A stretch of 64,000 nucleotides of DNA from Symbiodinium sp. CCMP2592 (Eukaryota > Sar > Dinophyceae > Suessiales > Symbiodiniaceae). Shown here in pieces: positions 41,674 to 53,666 of the stretch. The stretch spans positions 917,565-981,564 of the forward strand of contig CAJNDT010001269.1 in assembly GCA_905221615.1 (NCBI GenBank). Reading direction: 5' to 3'. Both the position numbers and the translations under genes were made by a program. Positions within the stretch are counted from its first letter, which is position 1. Each line of letters starts with the position of its first letter. The notes beneath the pieces are model-generated. The model ran no database searches. It was not told the DNA's origin and saw only the letters and a program-made list of their open reading frames with translations.

Positions 41674-43418
41674 ATGTACGTTGCCAATATGTACGACATG
41701 GTACTAGTATATGTCATACATTTCATGTTCCTGTTCATGGTGTGTCCGTAGACATGTGGGCGTACTTCTAACTGCACAAAGATCTGCGTGCACCAAAAAT
41801 ACGTAAAATTACACTCACATGTTCTAGGTACATATACATACATACATATATACATATATATATACACACATACACACCTTTAGAAAAGACATACACATGT
41901 GTGTAAGATATATGTATATATGCATAAAAAATATTCCCTAATTATACATAATAAATGTCGCACATACATGTTGTGTAGGTGCACCTGTGCATTTCCGTCT
42001 ATGTTCTCATATGTTGCGATGTCTTCGCAAAGTCTTCAAACGAGATGCGTTAATGGCAGGGGTCTGGGGCTTCGGCTTCCTCACAAGAACACTGAGCCCT
42101 GAACTCTTAACCTTAAGCCCTCAAACTTGTGTGTAAAGCGAGCACAGCACGTCCGAGTTCCCCCCCCCCCCCCTGGTAAGACATGACTCTAGCAGCTAGC
42201 CATCTATCTTCAGGTTTTCGGCAAGGCTGCGAGGAGACGGCAGACAGGATGATGTGTCTGGGCTTGTTCTTGAGGTTCACAGGGTCACAGGGGCTTGTGG
42301 TTCCGTCGAATGTGGTGCAGGGCTACGTACATCATGGAGAGGGGTGTCGGAAACTCTCGATCTTCTTGTGGACAACTTCGTCCGTATGTTGTTTTCATAT
42401 GTGAGGCACTACAGCTACGGTTTTTTCGTTCAGTGATGTGTAGCACAACATATAGTGGCAGTAGCGCTGCGGAGCATCTCTCATGCTTTTAACTTCGGTG
42501 ACTCGTCCAGGCCTGCTCCACCCTCAAGCCATTGGAATGCAAAGCCCCCCCCTAATACCCAGCCCATGCCCCCTTCCAAAATCCCGGGGCACTTGCCCCT
42601 TCTCCCTCTCTCTAGCGTTCCCGGCACCTGCCTTTCGAGGCAGTTAGCCAGGCGGGTGGCCAACACCCACCCTAAGCCCGAGAGTTCTGAGACCTTCAGG
42701 CGAAACAGAAACTCCTTTGAAACCTCTGCAAAACCATATCCTCATTTTTAAGACCCTACAAGCCCCATGACCCTTGAACCCCCGAGACGACATGATAAGC
42801 CCTACACCCATAGATATTAAAAGGCAGGTGGTTCTAAACCCGATTGTCAGACCCGTAACGTTTGAACTCGAAACCACCCGAAACCCAAACAAAGACGAAA
42901 CAGCAGAACAAAGCCGCCGAGCTCGGAAGCTTTGGTGTCACATAGGGAGCCTGTTTTGTCGTTCCGGCCTTTGCGCTTCAGGGTTTGCTGCAGGCCTTAG
43001 GCCTACGGGGCTTTGAGTTAAGGGCCGCCACTGCCCGTTGCGAAAAAGATTAAGGGGTTTGGTGTTCTTGGATGAGGGTTTGCGGTTCAGCGTCTTAGCG
43101 TTCAGGGTTCGGGGATACGGGGTTGGGGTTCAGGGTTTCCAATAACAGGGCTGGATGATGGCTCCGATTTTGGCCTGGCTTTGGACGATGAAAAAACGGT
43201 TTCGACATGGGCAGGGCTTGCAGGGTATATTGTCTGGGTTTGTGATTGGGTTCAGGGTTTAGTCTGCAATAATCCATGATTGTTGATTCATGTTGATTCT
43301 ATTCTTCTTATACTTAAACTGACTATTTGCTTATGTTAGTACTGTATTGCTATTATTGTTACAGTTCTTTGTGCCATTCTTGTTTCAACCTTGAACCCCA
43401 ACCCATCGCTTGAGCCAG
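41674..43418. other. Non-coding stretch, no confident gene
   Basis: A short open frame after an AG|G at 42213 to a TGA at 42437 looks mildly protein-like but no family is recognised. A C run lies at 42162-42173. Decayed TTTAGGG motifs occur around 43080-43135 and 43255. Confidence 0.4.
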
Positions 43419-43545
43419 GTTTGCTGTCGGACGCAATGCGCGTATCACGAGGGAGATGGCCCTGCTCGGCCCTGCTGCAGTTCAAATGGTTGCGGAGCTG
43501 CTAATGAAGTTGCAGTCCCAGAAAGAGGTGGGGCTTTCCGCTCCT
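43419..43545 (+). pseudogene. Possible exon resembling the start of peptide deformylase
   Basis: After gagccag|g (AG at 43417-43418) an open frame reads VQMVAELLMKLQ...EVGLSAP, which recalls motif 1 of peptide deformylase (a helix, then G-V-G-L-A-A-P-Q). The next codon is GGA rather than Gln, and a GA donor there (cct|gga) would be needed for splicing. No following exon with the EGC-L or HE-x-x-H motifs was found within the window. A chance match or pseudogene fragment is quite possible. Confidence 0.2.
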
Positions 43546-44279
43546 GGATTTGCTTTCCATGGAGTTTGGCTAATACAGAGCTGATAATAGTGTATATAGG
43601 GTGTTCGCAGATGGAAACAGGCCTATATCGTTACTATTGCTACTAGCGCATACACACTACACCAGCATGAGTTTATGAATATGATTACTGCTATTTTCTA
43701 CGATGAGTATACTACTGAGATTGGGGCCATTATTGTCACGATTACGCCATCAGTCGTGTCATCTATTTATGACTGACGGTTGTTTTTTGTATAACACTTA
43801 CAAAGCAAAACCTTTCGGATGGTTGTACCTTGTACTCAAAGCCTCAACCCCATAGCCATAACCCGAATCCTCGAACCCCACACCCGCAGCCCTAAACTCC
43901 GAATCCTCAGTGTCAGTTTCACTCCTCAGACCTCGAACCAGGAGTGCGAGCGCCGAATCCCCGAATCCTGAAAGCCAAGAACCAACCCTCATGCCTCAAC
44001 CCTACTATGGCCCTGCTATGCAACCCATGTTGTCCCTTACATTAACGGCAGCCTTAAAGGAACAGAGCCCTCCAAATGAACCCCAGCCGAACGTCGGCAG
44101 GTCTGTCTGGAAGCGGTGACCTCCCTAACTCGCTACCTGGCTGCTGAAGAGGATTTCACATGTTGTGTGGAGGTCAGGGCTCGGGGTTCAGAAGCATTTG
44201 ACAATGCGATGAAGACATCTTGTTTTGGGGTGTTTGGAGGATCGCGTTTCACATGTTATCAGGACGCCAGGCACCCGCG
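43546..44279. other. Non-coding stretch, no gene seen
   Basis: Mixed sequence without repeats of note; short ORFs only. Confidence 0.4.
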
Positions 44280-44600
44280 CACACACACTCACACAAGCGC
44301 ATCTGCTCATGAGAGAGGTAGGGAGGGGGAGACAGGTAAGCAGGCCGGCAGATCTGCTGCATATCTATTTGCTGCATCGCGCATGCATGCAAGCATGCAC
44401 ACATGTATGTATGTAGTATATATATGTGTGTCTGCATGCATGGATGCATGTCGTATGTCTGCAGGCAGGCAGGCAGGCGGGCATGTGTTTGTCTGTCTGT
44501 CTGTCTGTGTGTCTGTATGCATGTATGTACGTATGTATGTGTGTGTTTTGCGCTCGCTTGTATGCAGTCTTTCGTTGCATGCTGGGTGCATGTATGATCA
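44280..44600. repeat. Mixed tetranucleotide repeat block
   Basis: Contains CACA, GCAT/ATGC, GTAT, GCAG and GTCT runs, for example ggcaggcaggcaggcgggc and tgtctgtctgtctgtctg. An ORF across the block is repeat-derived. Confidence 0.85.
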
Positions 44601-45415
44601 TGTCTGGATGCATGCATGGCTTTTCCAGCAACAAAAGATAACAGAAAAACTGGATTTCGTAGCAGCTCCTAAAGTCCTAAGGTTTCTGCTTAGAAGTGTA
44701 AGGCCAACAAGCTTCTTTTGGTATGTATGTATGTAAACACAGACAGGAAGGGAGCGGTTTATGTGTGGATGGTTTTGACAGTAATCGCAATGGTAGAAAA
44801 AGTTCAGCCGCGAGTACTTGTGATTATGAAGACTTTAAGGAATAAGAAGTAGCTAATTGACAGCTTTGGCTAGTGAGCACTTAGGGCCATTGATTTGTTT
44901 AACATGAACGTGTCTTCTCCGGTCATGTGACAGGCTTATGGCTCATCCTCCTGCAGCCTTGGAAAGCTCCGCGGCTCTACGACCCCCGGCTTTCGTGAGA
45001 AAGAAGGAATCGAAACCCCTTCGTAGGATTAAGGGTCGATAGCTGTGGGGTGTAGAGTTTCAGCGGGTACGAGTCTGAAGACCAATTCAGGATCTTAGGC
45101 AAGTCATCGGATTTAGTCAGGTTTTATGATTTCGGAGGTACGGTCAACAACTTTGGAGTGTTTAGACTGCAGGTTTAAGGCGTTCAAGGTTTGCAGGCTT
45201 GCGTGAAGCTGACGTTCCAGGGTTTCGAGTTGGGCTTCGAGGAGATCTTGCCAGGGCCTCTCACGGTTTTAGGGTTTGGGGTAGCAGGAAGTCAGGATTT
45301 TAGGGTATCACGCTTCGCACGCTCAGCCATGAGTGCCGGCGTGTGGAGCTGGGCTTAAGGGATTCAGGGCTCAGTGCGTTGCCGTCCCTGCTCCAAAAAG
45401 GGTTAAGAATGTAGT
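44601..45415. other. Non-coding stretch, no gene seen
   Basis: Short ORFs only. G/T-rich decayed heptads around 45160-45300. Confidence 0.45.
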
Positions 45416-45508
45416 GGCCTTGATAGTTAGAGTAGGGTTTTGGGGGCTCCTTATTATTATGCCTGTAGTATAATGTGCTCCCAAACCCTTTTGGAATTAT
45501 CAAGGCTC
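45416..45508. repeat. MITE-like element, copy 2
   Basis: ccttgatagttagagtaggg and cttttggaattatcaagg are imperfect inverted ends; ttttgggggctccttattat lies inside, as in copy 1. Confidence 0.55.
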
Positions 45509-45894
45509 CTTTTTATTAGAAGACATGCAACAAAGGCGCCACAAATCTGACCACTGTGCGGCACTCATAGAGCGGTGTTGCTTAGGCCTGGAACTGGGTA
45601 GCTTGCCCCTGCATGATAGGTACCGAGGTAGCCACAAGGATCTCACACCAAGGCATGCAGCTCTGAAGGGATCATGTGGCGGAATTCGTTCAGACTTCCA
45701 ACCCCCAAGGAAAAAATTGCCTCCTGCTCTTCGAACTCAGGCGTGGTACCTGACCCTGCGTCCGACGGAACCGCGGTTAGAGCCGCCGCAGCCCAGTACG
45801 ACGAAGACAACGAGTCTCACCGGCATTAGTCTGGGCTCCAGAACTGTAAAATAGGTTCCTTTACAGGGTTCTTTAAAAGGGATACAAAAAGGGT

Positions 45895-45953
45895 ACAAAT
45901 ATAGTATATTGGGCCCCCAAAAAACCCTATTCTAGTTATTAAGGCCCTCTAGC
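45895..45953. repeat. MITE-like element, copy 3 (right half)
   Basis: tatattgggcccccaaaaaa followed by ccctattctagttattaagg matches the right half of the family. The left half is not clear. Confidence 0.45.
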
Positions 45954-47157
45954 AATCAACCGACCAGGGAATGCCCAGACAGATCCGCCCCCCTTCACCT
46001 GCCCGGGAGTAAGAATGCCTTGGGCTTTGGGGTTCAGGGCTTAACCGAAGTCGTAGGTCCTGAACCCCGGTCCCTCATGTTCATAGCGTTGGGCTCGTAG
46101 GGTTTAAGCAAAAAGCCAAGCATTCGAAGGCCCCACCGAAAAAACCTGCTAGACCGATAGGGCCAGGAACGCAACCTTTTGCATCCATATGGTCATATAG
46201 TCATAGAACAACTATAGAACCAAACGCCCTGGTGAGAACCTAAAGGCCATGCGTACCAGACCCCATTTCGCCGTATGCATCGAAATTCACTCAAAGGAGG
46301 CCTGTTGATGTCGCACTTCTGGGCATGGAGCCGGAGACCACTGGGGAGCCACCGGTGCCGCCACACGGTGCTAATTTGAGTTTTCGCCATAGGCACTACA
46401 GGGGCGCATAAACCCCCTGAGCAATACGAGCCAGTTCCCAATTGCCAAAGCACTCCAGATTTCCTGCGGCCGCCAAGGAGTTCGGTGCCTCACTTTTGGA
46501 GTTTCGTCAATGAATTACTGTCCCTGAGATCTTGCCTGGCTAGCCGGCTAGCCCGAGAGTGTGTGGGAAGATACTGGGGTCCACAGCATAAAGCGCCCAA
46601 AATCGCAATTCATGTTACATGCAATCCCGAATGCAAACAATGCATCTATTGATAGGACACTTCTACTTCGAACGCAGTGTTAAAAAAGCAGTGGCAGCAC
46701 ACGGGGGAGTACGAGTACATGTCAATGTCCCGAAGTAGCGGTAAGAGGAGCAGTTTGGGTTGCAGCAGGCTCGATGGCACCCGCAGCACCATCACGATCC
46801 TCGTCACCATCAACTTGGCACCAGTGGTGATCCATCATCTTTCCTATCGTCTTCAGTACCACCAACACAAATGAATAGCGCATCCCTCGTCGTCCTCAGA
46901 GTGGGGTAGTCATTCTATTGCCACCATCTTCATCACATCATCGTCGTCCTCAGCCGAGTTCTTGTCTTTACCTTCGAGCGCCGTCTAAGTACCGTTCAAC
47001 AGTAAGTCCCCTAACCTCAAAACTCGAAAAACCACGAAACTTTACACATCGTTTAAATCCCTCAACTCAACTAATTTCTTGAGACCCCTAAAGCCCTCAA
47101 GTTCCTAAACTATCCGTGCCTGGTTTGTGCAAGTGCGCGAGCCGAAAAGTGCTAATA
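45954..47157. other. Non-coding stretch, no gene seen
   Basis: Short ORFs only; a CATC/GTC-rich segment around 46780-46960. Confidence 0.4.
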
Positions 47158-47262
47158 TAAGGGGAAAAATAATTACTAAGATTATCGTGGGGGCTCCTTG
47201 ATATGACTAATAATATAATATAACCACCAAAACCCTATTCTAATTGATTATTCGGGCGCGTA
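47158..47262. repeat. MITE-like element, copy 4
   Basis: aggggaaaaataattactaa at the left, gtgggggctccttgatatga inside, and ccaaaaccctattctaattg at the right: the same order as copies 1, 2 and 5. Confidence 0.55.
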
Positions 47263-48666
47263 TATTAACCTCTCAAGGCTGGTCCCAAAGGAGGCACTGG
47301 AGGAGCTACAGAGCTCCGTCAGCGCTGGCACGAGATTTGCGGCTGCCGCGGGGCGACTGGACTGAGCCAACGCAGGGGGCTGTAAGAAGTAGAGTAGGGT
47401 TTCTCTCAGGGTGGCTTTGAAGGGTTACGAGCGACATCAGGGCGTGGTTTCGCGGCATGTACCATTGGAATAGGAGATTTGGGGTTCAAAGGATGTTTAG
47501 AGGCTTCGGGTTTCATAAGAGATCTACAATGGTCCGTAGGTTTGATATATAGGTTTCCCAGACTTTGATTCAAGAAGGGTATTGTAGCAAGGCCATTTAG
47601 TGATGGCAAGCCAGGCAGAGAGCGAGAGAGCGAGGTCGTAGGGGTTGGCGGTTGGCGTCTTAAGGCTTAGAGTTTTAACATGTGGCTTGGTACGAAGGGG
47701 ATAGCTTGGAGCAGCCTGTCCCTGCTTTCCAGAGGCCAGAGGCTCGACGCCAGCCTAAATCCTGAAACCCTAAGCACCCTAAGATATCAGACGCCGAGAA
47801 TTTTTGTAGTTATTGGCCAGGGAGAGGGATATATGCTAAGCCCGTCTAGCCTCCTAGACCCCTATCCAAAACTTCCATCCAGTTCCCAAACGCCTGAGCC
47901 CTCGATCCTTACCCCACGAGCCCTGAGTCCTGCAAATGAGCATAACCTTACATCAACCCATTAAATTGCTGTAATCCCCATAACTACTCTAAACCCAAAG
48001 CCCAAACCGCCTTAGAGGATCTTCGTAGAACCCCCCTTCTTGTATTAAGATGGAACCTTGAAAGCACCGACAAAAACGTTTGAGTTTCATAGGCTGTTTT
48101 AGCAGGTTGCATCATAGGGGTTGGGATTAAACGTCAGTAAACTGAAGCCCTACTAATAGCGAAAATGGCCTGAACCTAACCGAAGCCGTATCTAAACCCT
48201 ACATGACCTACCCTTCTTGGGTTCCTTAATCAAACAGCAGGTTCTGTTGGGTCCAAGTAGGCCCTAAACCCCAAGCCCTCATATAAACCCTAAACCCTCA
48301 CAGTATCCCACAAGAAGATCCTAAACAGCCACGAAAAAGCCGTAGACACCCTAAAGGGAAACCTTATGTAAATCCCTAACCCCCTTTCAACCCCAAGCAG
48401 AATCCTCGCCCAGGCTTGTCCGAGCAAAGGGGCAAAGGAGGCACCCTTAATGGGGACCCCTACCCTATAATGGGCTATATAATGGATATATAATAGCTAT
48501 ATTAAGGGTATATACCTAGGGGTGCTTATTAAGGGTCCCTCCTTTTACCCTTGGATAAAACGATCCCCGAGGCTGACCTCTGCCGGCCTGGCTATGGCAG
48601 CATCCACCGCCGCGACCTCCCAGCTGGTTCCAGGCGGCAGCATTTCAACGTTTTAAGGGATTCCTC
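47263..48666. other. Non-coding stretch, no gene seen
   Basis: Many isolated CCCTAAA-like heptads between 47760 and 48400; a TATA/AGGG-rich segment near 48465-48540. Confidence 0.45.
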
Positions 48667-48775
48667 ATATGGGTGGCTGTCGAAATTATGGTTCTTTTTG
48701 GGTCCCTATTTTCACACGGCACCTATTATTTAGGGTGCCCAAAAAGGGACCATAATTTTGACAACCACCCATATA
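48667..48775. repeat. Palindrome, ~36-base arms
   Basis: Left arm 48667-48702 starts atatgggtggctgtcgaaat; right arm 48738-48775 ends aaccacccatat. The arms match with a few mismatches around a 35-base loop that itself holds ggcaccta/tagggtgcc. Confidence 0.85.
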
Positions 48776-48949
48776 GGTTTAGGGTTATAGTGGGGAGGAT
48801 CTGACTAGCCCCAAGCCCCGTGGCAAAAAGAGGGTTATAGTGGGTTATAGGTCTCCGAAGGTGATTGAGGAAGGCTCTGCCCTATAGAGAGCTTCGCTGC
48901 CGGCATAAACTGCAAGTCCGTGCTTAGAAAGGGTTAGATGGGTAGCTCT

Positions 48950-49145
48950 CTAAATTAGGGTCCTTTGTTTAGGTCCTCAAAATAGTGCGGCACCCTGATG
49001 AAATGGAGCCTATACTAAAAGGGACCCTAATTACAGGTTGGTGGTCTCTTTACTTGAGCTTCCTGTGTTAAGGGGCAGCATATAGGGATCCTGACTCGGG
49101 CTGTATTTGGCTGCATTAGGAACAGATAAAGAGACCACCAGCCTG
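48950..49145. repeat. Two adjacent palindromes
   Basis: taaattagggtcctttg (about 48950-48967) pairs with aaagggaccctaatta (about 49017-49032). Then caggttggtggtctcttta (49034) pairs with ataaagagaccaccagcctg (49126-49145). The second pair has only one or two mismatches. Confidence 0.8.
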
Positions 49146-49469
49146 TTTAAGGGGTTCCTTTCAAGGGATCCAGATCCGGTGAAAGGATTCCTTTAAGGGA
49201 TCCTTAAGGGGCTCTATAAGGGATCCTATGGTTGGGCGAGGTCCAAGCGCGTAGGGCTCTAGGATGTTATCGGGTTTAGGGTTTACAGTGTATAAAGTTC
49301 AGGGTTTAGCGCTTGAGCCTTGGGTTAATTCCAGGTCCGAGCTGCAAAAGGGTTTAATTAATTGGGTTGTACGGCTTAGGGTTCAAGATGTTGGAGTTTA
49401 GGCTGAGGGTTTAGGGCTCAGAGGTATCCTATAAGAGGCTTGTAATGGGTTGAAGGTTGCTCGTGATTT

Positions 49470-49566
49470 AGGGGCTTTAATAATTACCCATATTATTGTA
49501 GGTTCCTGATTTTATTTATGGTATAGTGGGCCCCAAAGCCCTATTCAAATTATTAATGCCCCTCTA
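49470..49566. repeat. MITE-like element, copy 5
   Basis: ggggctttaataattaccca and caaattattaatgcccctct form inverted ends; gtgggccccaaagccctatt lies inside. It is the copy with the clearest ends. Confidence 0.65.
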
Positions 49567-50543
49567 CTAGGGGATTTAGGGTTCAGGACCTGGGACTCAG
49601 AGTTGCCTCACGCTCACTGCCCAGCTGCAGGAAAAGGCTGCTGGGTGTCTGGCGAAGGGTGTTGATAAGTAGCTGCGCAGATAGCCTGGAAATTCTAGAT
49701 ATTTTGTAGAGTTATACAAGAACTGTTGAGTCCATCAGCCGGCGCTAAACCCGGAACTCTGAACACAATCTCCCGAACAATCATATCCTCACCGGCAAAC
49801 ACCAAGCTACACAGCTGTACTACCAGCTACCATCCTAAACCCACATACCTAATTCTTGGGTTTTCGGACCCTCAGAAAAAGACATGTGGGGGGAAGCCGG
49901 GTTCAGAGGATGGGCAGCAAAAATCTTTAGGGTGTGGGACTTTGGGTGTAGGGTTTTGGTGTTTTGCAGAGTGTCAGGGTTTGAGATTTGTAGGCTTCCG
50001 AGTTTCGGGTGTGGGTTGATGGCTCTTGCTGGATGTTTGTTGATGTACGCGGGATTGAAGCCTTACTGAACCAAGTTATCATATGCAAGTAAGTGTATGT
50101 AAGTATGTAGGTGCAGACATACATATATATATATATATATATGCATACGCACATACAGACAGACGGACACACAGAGCGAGAGAGAGAGAGAGAGAGAGAG
50201 AGAGCCAGAGATTGCGTAGCACTTACCCACAGAACCCTTCGCGGCCTCAGCCCTCATAGTTGCGGCCTACAAAGCTTGAGGGTTTGCATTCGCATCAGGC
50301 GAAGGGGACCCGTCCTCTTGGCGCAACTACGTCCGTGGCTTTCAGGGCGCATACCTCCTGCTGGAAGCCATCCTGTGCACGCCCTTGTAACTTCGCTGTG
50401 TTTGAGACCAAACTCCATGCACCCCAATCTTGCGGGTATCATGAACGGTCGGATCTTCCGCAGAGCGAATCTGGGTGCCTCTTAGTCTTACTCAGGAGTC
50501 AGCAAGCTTGGACTAAAGGTCCTCGACGCCCCTGAAGCCAAAT
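49567..50543. other. Non-coding stretch with short TA and GA microsatellites
   Basis: (TA)n at about 50124-50142 and (GA)n at 50177-50204. No gene recognised. Confidence 0.5.
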
Positions 50544-50650
50544 ATAGGAGTTTCCGAAAATGATGGGCACCTATTCTGGGGTCCTTATAATAGGGGGTCC
50601 TACTATTTTGGGACTATATGAGGGTCCCCCATTTTCGGAAACTCCCATAT
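50544..50650. repeat. Palindrome, ~24-base arms
   Basis: ataggagtttccgaaaatga (50544) pairs with cattttcggaaactcccata (ending 50649). The loop contains paired ggtcc/ggacc steps. Confidence 0.85.
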
Positions 50651-53532
50651 GGACCTATACATCTCCCCGTTTCTGTAGGCGAACCGCAAAGCTCCCGAGC
50701 CAAATCTCCGATCTCTCTTGAACGTGCCTTGGACACTAGGATGGAACCTTTTTAAAACCTCAAAACCCAGGCGCTCCAACAAGGTCCTTGAACTGTAAAC
50801 TCAGTTTTGACTGAAGATGCGTAGAGTCATAGAACTCCTTTTAGCAGAGATCCGCGAAGAGGAGATGCCGAGTGCTGTAACCTGTTCAAACATCAGGCCG
50901 TCGGAGCTCCGTTCAGTTTCTCTGAATTCCTCAACCCTTGAGACCTGTAACCTTAAGATCTCGTCAATGAAGGCATGCCGAGCTTTGTTTGGAGCTGGTA
51001 CGCCATGGGGCGGGTTGGGACCGGAACGACAGCATCTTTGCGAATGTGGGGCTGACGGCTGCCAGGCTCAGGGCTTTTCTAGCTTTCCTTCAAGAATGAC
51101 TTTTCATGGTTGTCATTGTATAAACCCAAAGGGTTGCTTGATTGGGTGTCCAAGGTGCTTGAAGCTTTGGTGTTTGCGTCTTTTCTCTGGTTTACGGCGT
51201 TGGTTTGTAGGGATTTAGATCTTTGCGGATATTCAGGGCTGAGGGCTCAAGAATGTTGTACGTTCGACTCCTTTGATGGAGGGGCGTGTAGATGCCTGTG
51301 GGACAGTTGTTAGTTGATGGCAGCGCAATTCCTTGCGACTGTCGTCTCTGATTGCCGCACGTATTAGTGTTTGGTGCTGGCGCCAGCACCTCTCCCGCGG
51401 CCGCTGCTGCTGCTGCTGCTGCTGCTGGGGCCGGTTCATCGTCTCTGCCGGTTAACTAGCTGCATTCTTGTCCGCACCATCACCATCTCCATCAGACCTC
51501 GACTCTAGCAACCATGATTGCACGTCATACAGCCGTGCATGGCTTTGCCATTCGCTACACCGAAGTTTGATCGTCACCGTCGTCATTGACATCGATGCTC
51601 TGGTTTCGTAGGGTTATATTGTCTGGGTGCCATTGGTGAGTCGTGAGTATTGGCACTATTTAAGGTAGTGTGTGTGCTTCAGCTGTTGGTTAGTCACATC
51701 AATTACATCAGGCTCGAAACTGTCACCCCCAAACCCAAACCCTGTAGCCGATAGCCGTTGTAGTGACAGAATTCAGAACCTAGGCCTTAAATCCGCTAAT
51801 CCCCAAGCCTGAAAACCAAACCTGACACCGAGTGTTCCCGTTTCCCTTGGAACTCAAATCAGGTTTTCCGGTCAACAACGCAGAAGGTTTCCCGCCAACA
51901 GCGCATAAGGTCTTCAAGCCCAGTGTCATTTCGTGTTTGGAGTTAGGGTTGAGGATGTGTGTTTTTAGTGTTTAGATGGCTAACGTTCACCCGGTAGCCC
52001 AACTTTTTTGATCTTTTTTCCCCAGAAATCAGGATCATTGACTCTTATGAAACGCCTGTAGAAGCACAGATACCTGCAGAGTTTCACAAGCATGGTAGAC
52101 TTTATGATTCGAATATCGACCATTAAATTATGTAAGACAGGCCAAAATACCGTCAATAACTACACTAAGATGGTTTAGCATGTATACATACAGTATACCT
52201 TTATCTGTAGAACAGTAATATAGGCCATTACGATAAAGCAACATGTCATTAAGATTTATCACTAAGGTATACCTAGAAGTTTAATTTAGGCCATGAAGAT
52301 AGACCCAAATGACTTTTCCATTGGCCACTGAGTTATACCTATCGTAGAACCCAGAAAGTTAGAGCATCATGGTCCTCGTGCCCTTAGAATAGTCATCCTA
52401 AATCCATGTTCCAACTTTCTGGGCCCCTATAAACCTTAAACCCCAAATTCCTATTTCCCTATCCCCTAAACCCTAAACCCCTAAACGCTAAACCCTTCAT
52501 GTTCCCTAGCCCTGCCATCGCCAGGCCCTCTTCTGCAGGGAATTGGGGCAACTCGCCGTCTCCTACAGCGGCCCAGCTCTTGAGGTGCAACCGTTTCAGT
52601 ACTGGGGTTGAGGGTTTAGGGTCCATACTTTAATACATTTTTTCTTAATGCAACCATTATGAAATACAAGTTTATACTATTTCTCCCTGGTTACTTAAAA
52701 GCCCAGATTGAGGCCCTAAAACCTTAAGGGTGAGTTTAGGGTTTAGGGATTATGCATATGTTTGCTTAAATGCCTTCAGCGTCGGGGATATGACTGTGTG
52801 TTCGGGTTTAGTTTTGAGTGGAGGTTCCTAGTGCTACGAGGTATTAAACTCAGAGCTGCTCAGCAATAGTAACGGTAGCAATGGACCTGGAAGCCGTGCC
52901 TGCGATTGTGCGAGTGTGCGAGTCGAAACTCTTAGATGTTTAGGGCACAGGGTCGCATCTTGAAAATTCTGGATCTGCAAAAACTCGATACTACCATATT
53001 CTATCTAACTACCGTAGCCAATGTATCCATAGCTACTTCTGCCTCCGGTTCTGACCGAAATCAGGCTAAGCATGGTGGTCGTAAGTCTAACAAGTAGAGG
53101 TTGCCGCTCCCGGCTTGGAAGAGCCCAATATCATAGGTGAAACCCTACACCCCTAACCCCCCCACCGTAAATCCCGTAAACATTCAAACTTCAAACCCTT
53201 AAATTTCTGCCGCCCCTACAGTAAACCCAAACCTGCGACTCCCCCAATGCGAGGCAGCGCCACGCCATTCAGGCGTTGAAGGCCTTGGGGCAAACTCTCC
53301 TCGCCTTCGATGGCGCCCTGGGCTGCGGATTGCGATGCGGTCTAGGAATGCTTACCCATAGGCACAATATTAGGTCCTTTTTGGGATCACCTTATAGGAT
53401 TCTAAATATGAATCCCACAAGGAACTACGATGGAGCCCATGGGCACACTATTTTTTTTCAACAGGGTGTTGGTTAATTCAGCTTCTGGGATGTTCAGGGC
53501 TTAGACCTGTGGGTTTCGTTGTTATTCATTAT
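50651..53532. other. Non-coding stretch, no confident gene
   Basis: An open frame at 50817-51218 resembles no family and is not called. (CTG)n at 51406-51427. Telomere-like heptads cluster at 52455-52495 and 52608-52622. Confidence 0.45.
52455..52495. repeat. Telomere-like CCCTAAA cluster
   Basis: Four to five CCCTAAA-type units with small variations (cccctaaaccctaaacccc). Arabidopsis-type TTTAGGG is the known dinoflagellate telomere repeat. Here it is interstitial. Confidence 0.7.
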
Positions 53533-53666
53533 AGAAGCTGCCCCCACCCTGTAATAGTGACTATAAGGATTATGATAGGGCCCTATTATATTCCTATTAT
53601 GCCACTATTACAGGGTGGGGGATTATATTCCTATTATGCCACTATTACAGGGTGGGGGCAGCTTCT
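53533..53666. repeat. Perfect 27-base-arm palindrome with internal tandem duplication
   Basis: 53533-53559 (agaagctgcccccaccctgt...) is the exact reverse complement of 53640-53666. The segment attatattcctattatgcca with its following cagggtggggg occurs twice in tandem (about 53585-53621 and 53622-53658), so the right arm is partly duplicated. Confidence 0.92.

Noticed and set aside
41230..41867. Long Thr/His and Cys/Val open frames on both strands
   Set aside because: Created by the CA-rich minisatellite; low complexity in every frame.
42213..42437. Protein-like frame after an AG|G acceptor
   Set aside because: Composition is plausible but no family, donor or partner exon could be recognised.
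44116..44736. 206-codon frame with Cys/Val/Met-rich segment
   Set aside because: Most of it is tetranucleotide repeat; the non-repeat part resembles nothing.
50817..51218. 133-codon plus-strand frame
   Set aside because: No domain, no splice context, and length within what is expected by chance in this non-coding stretch.
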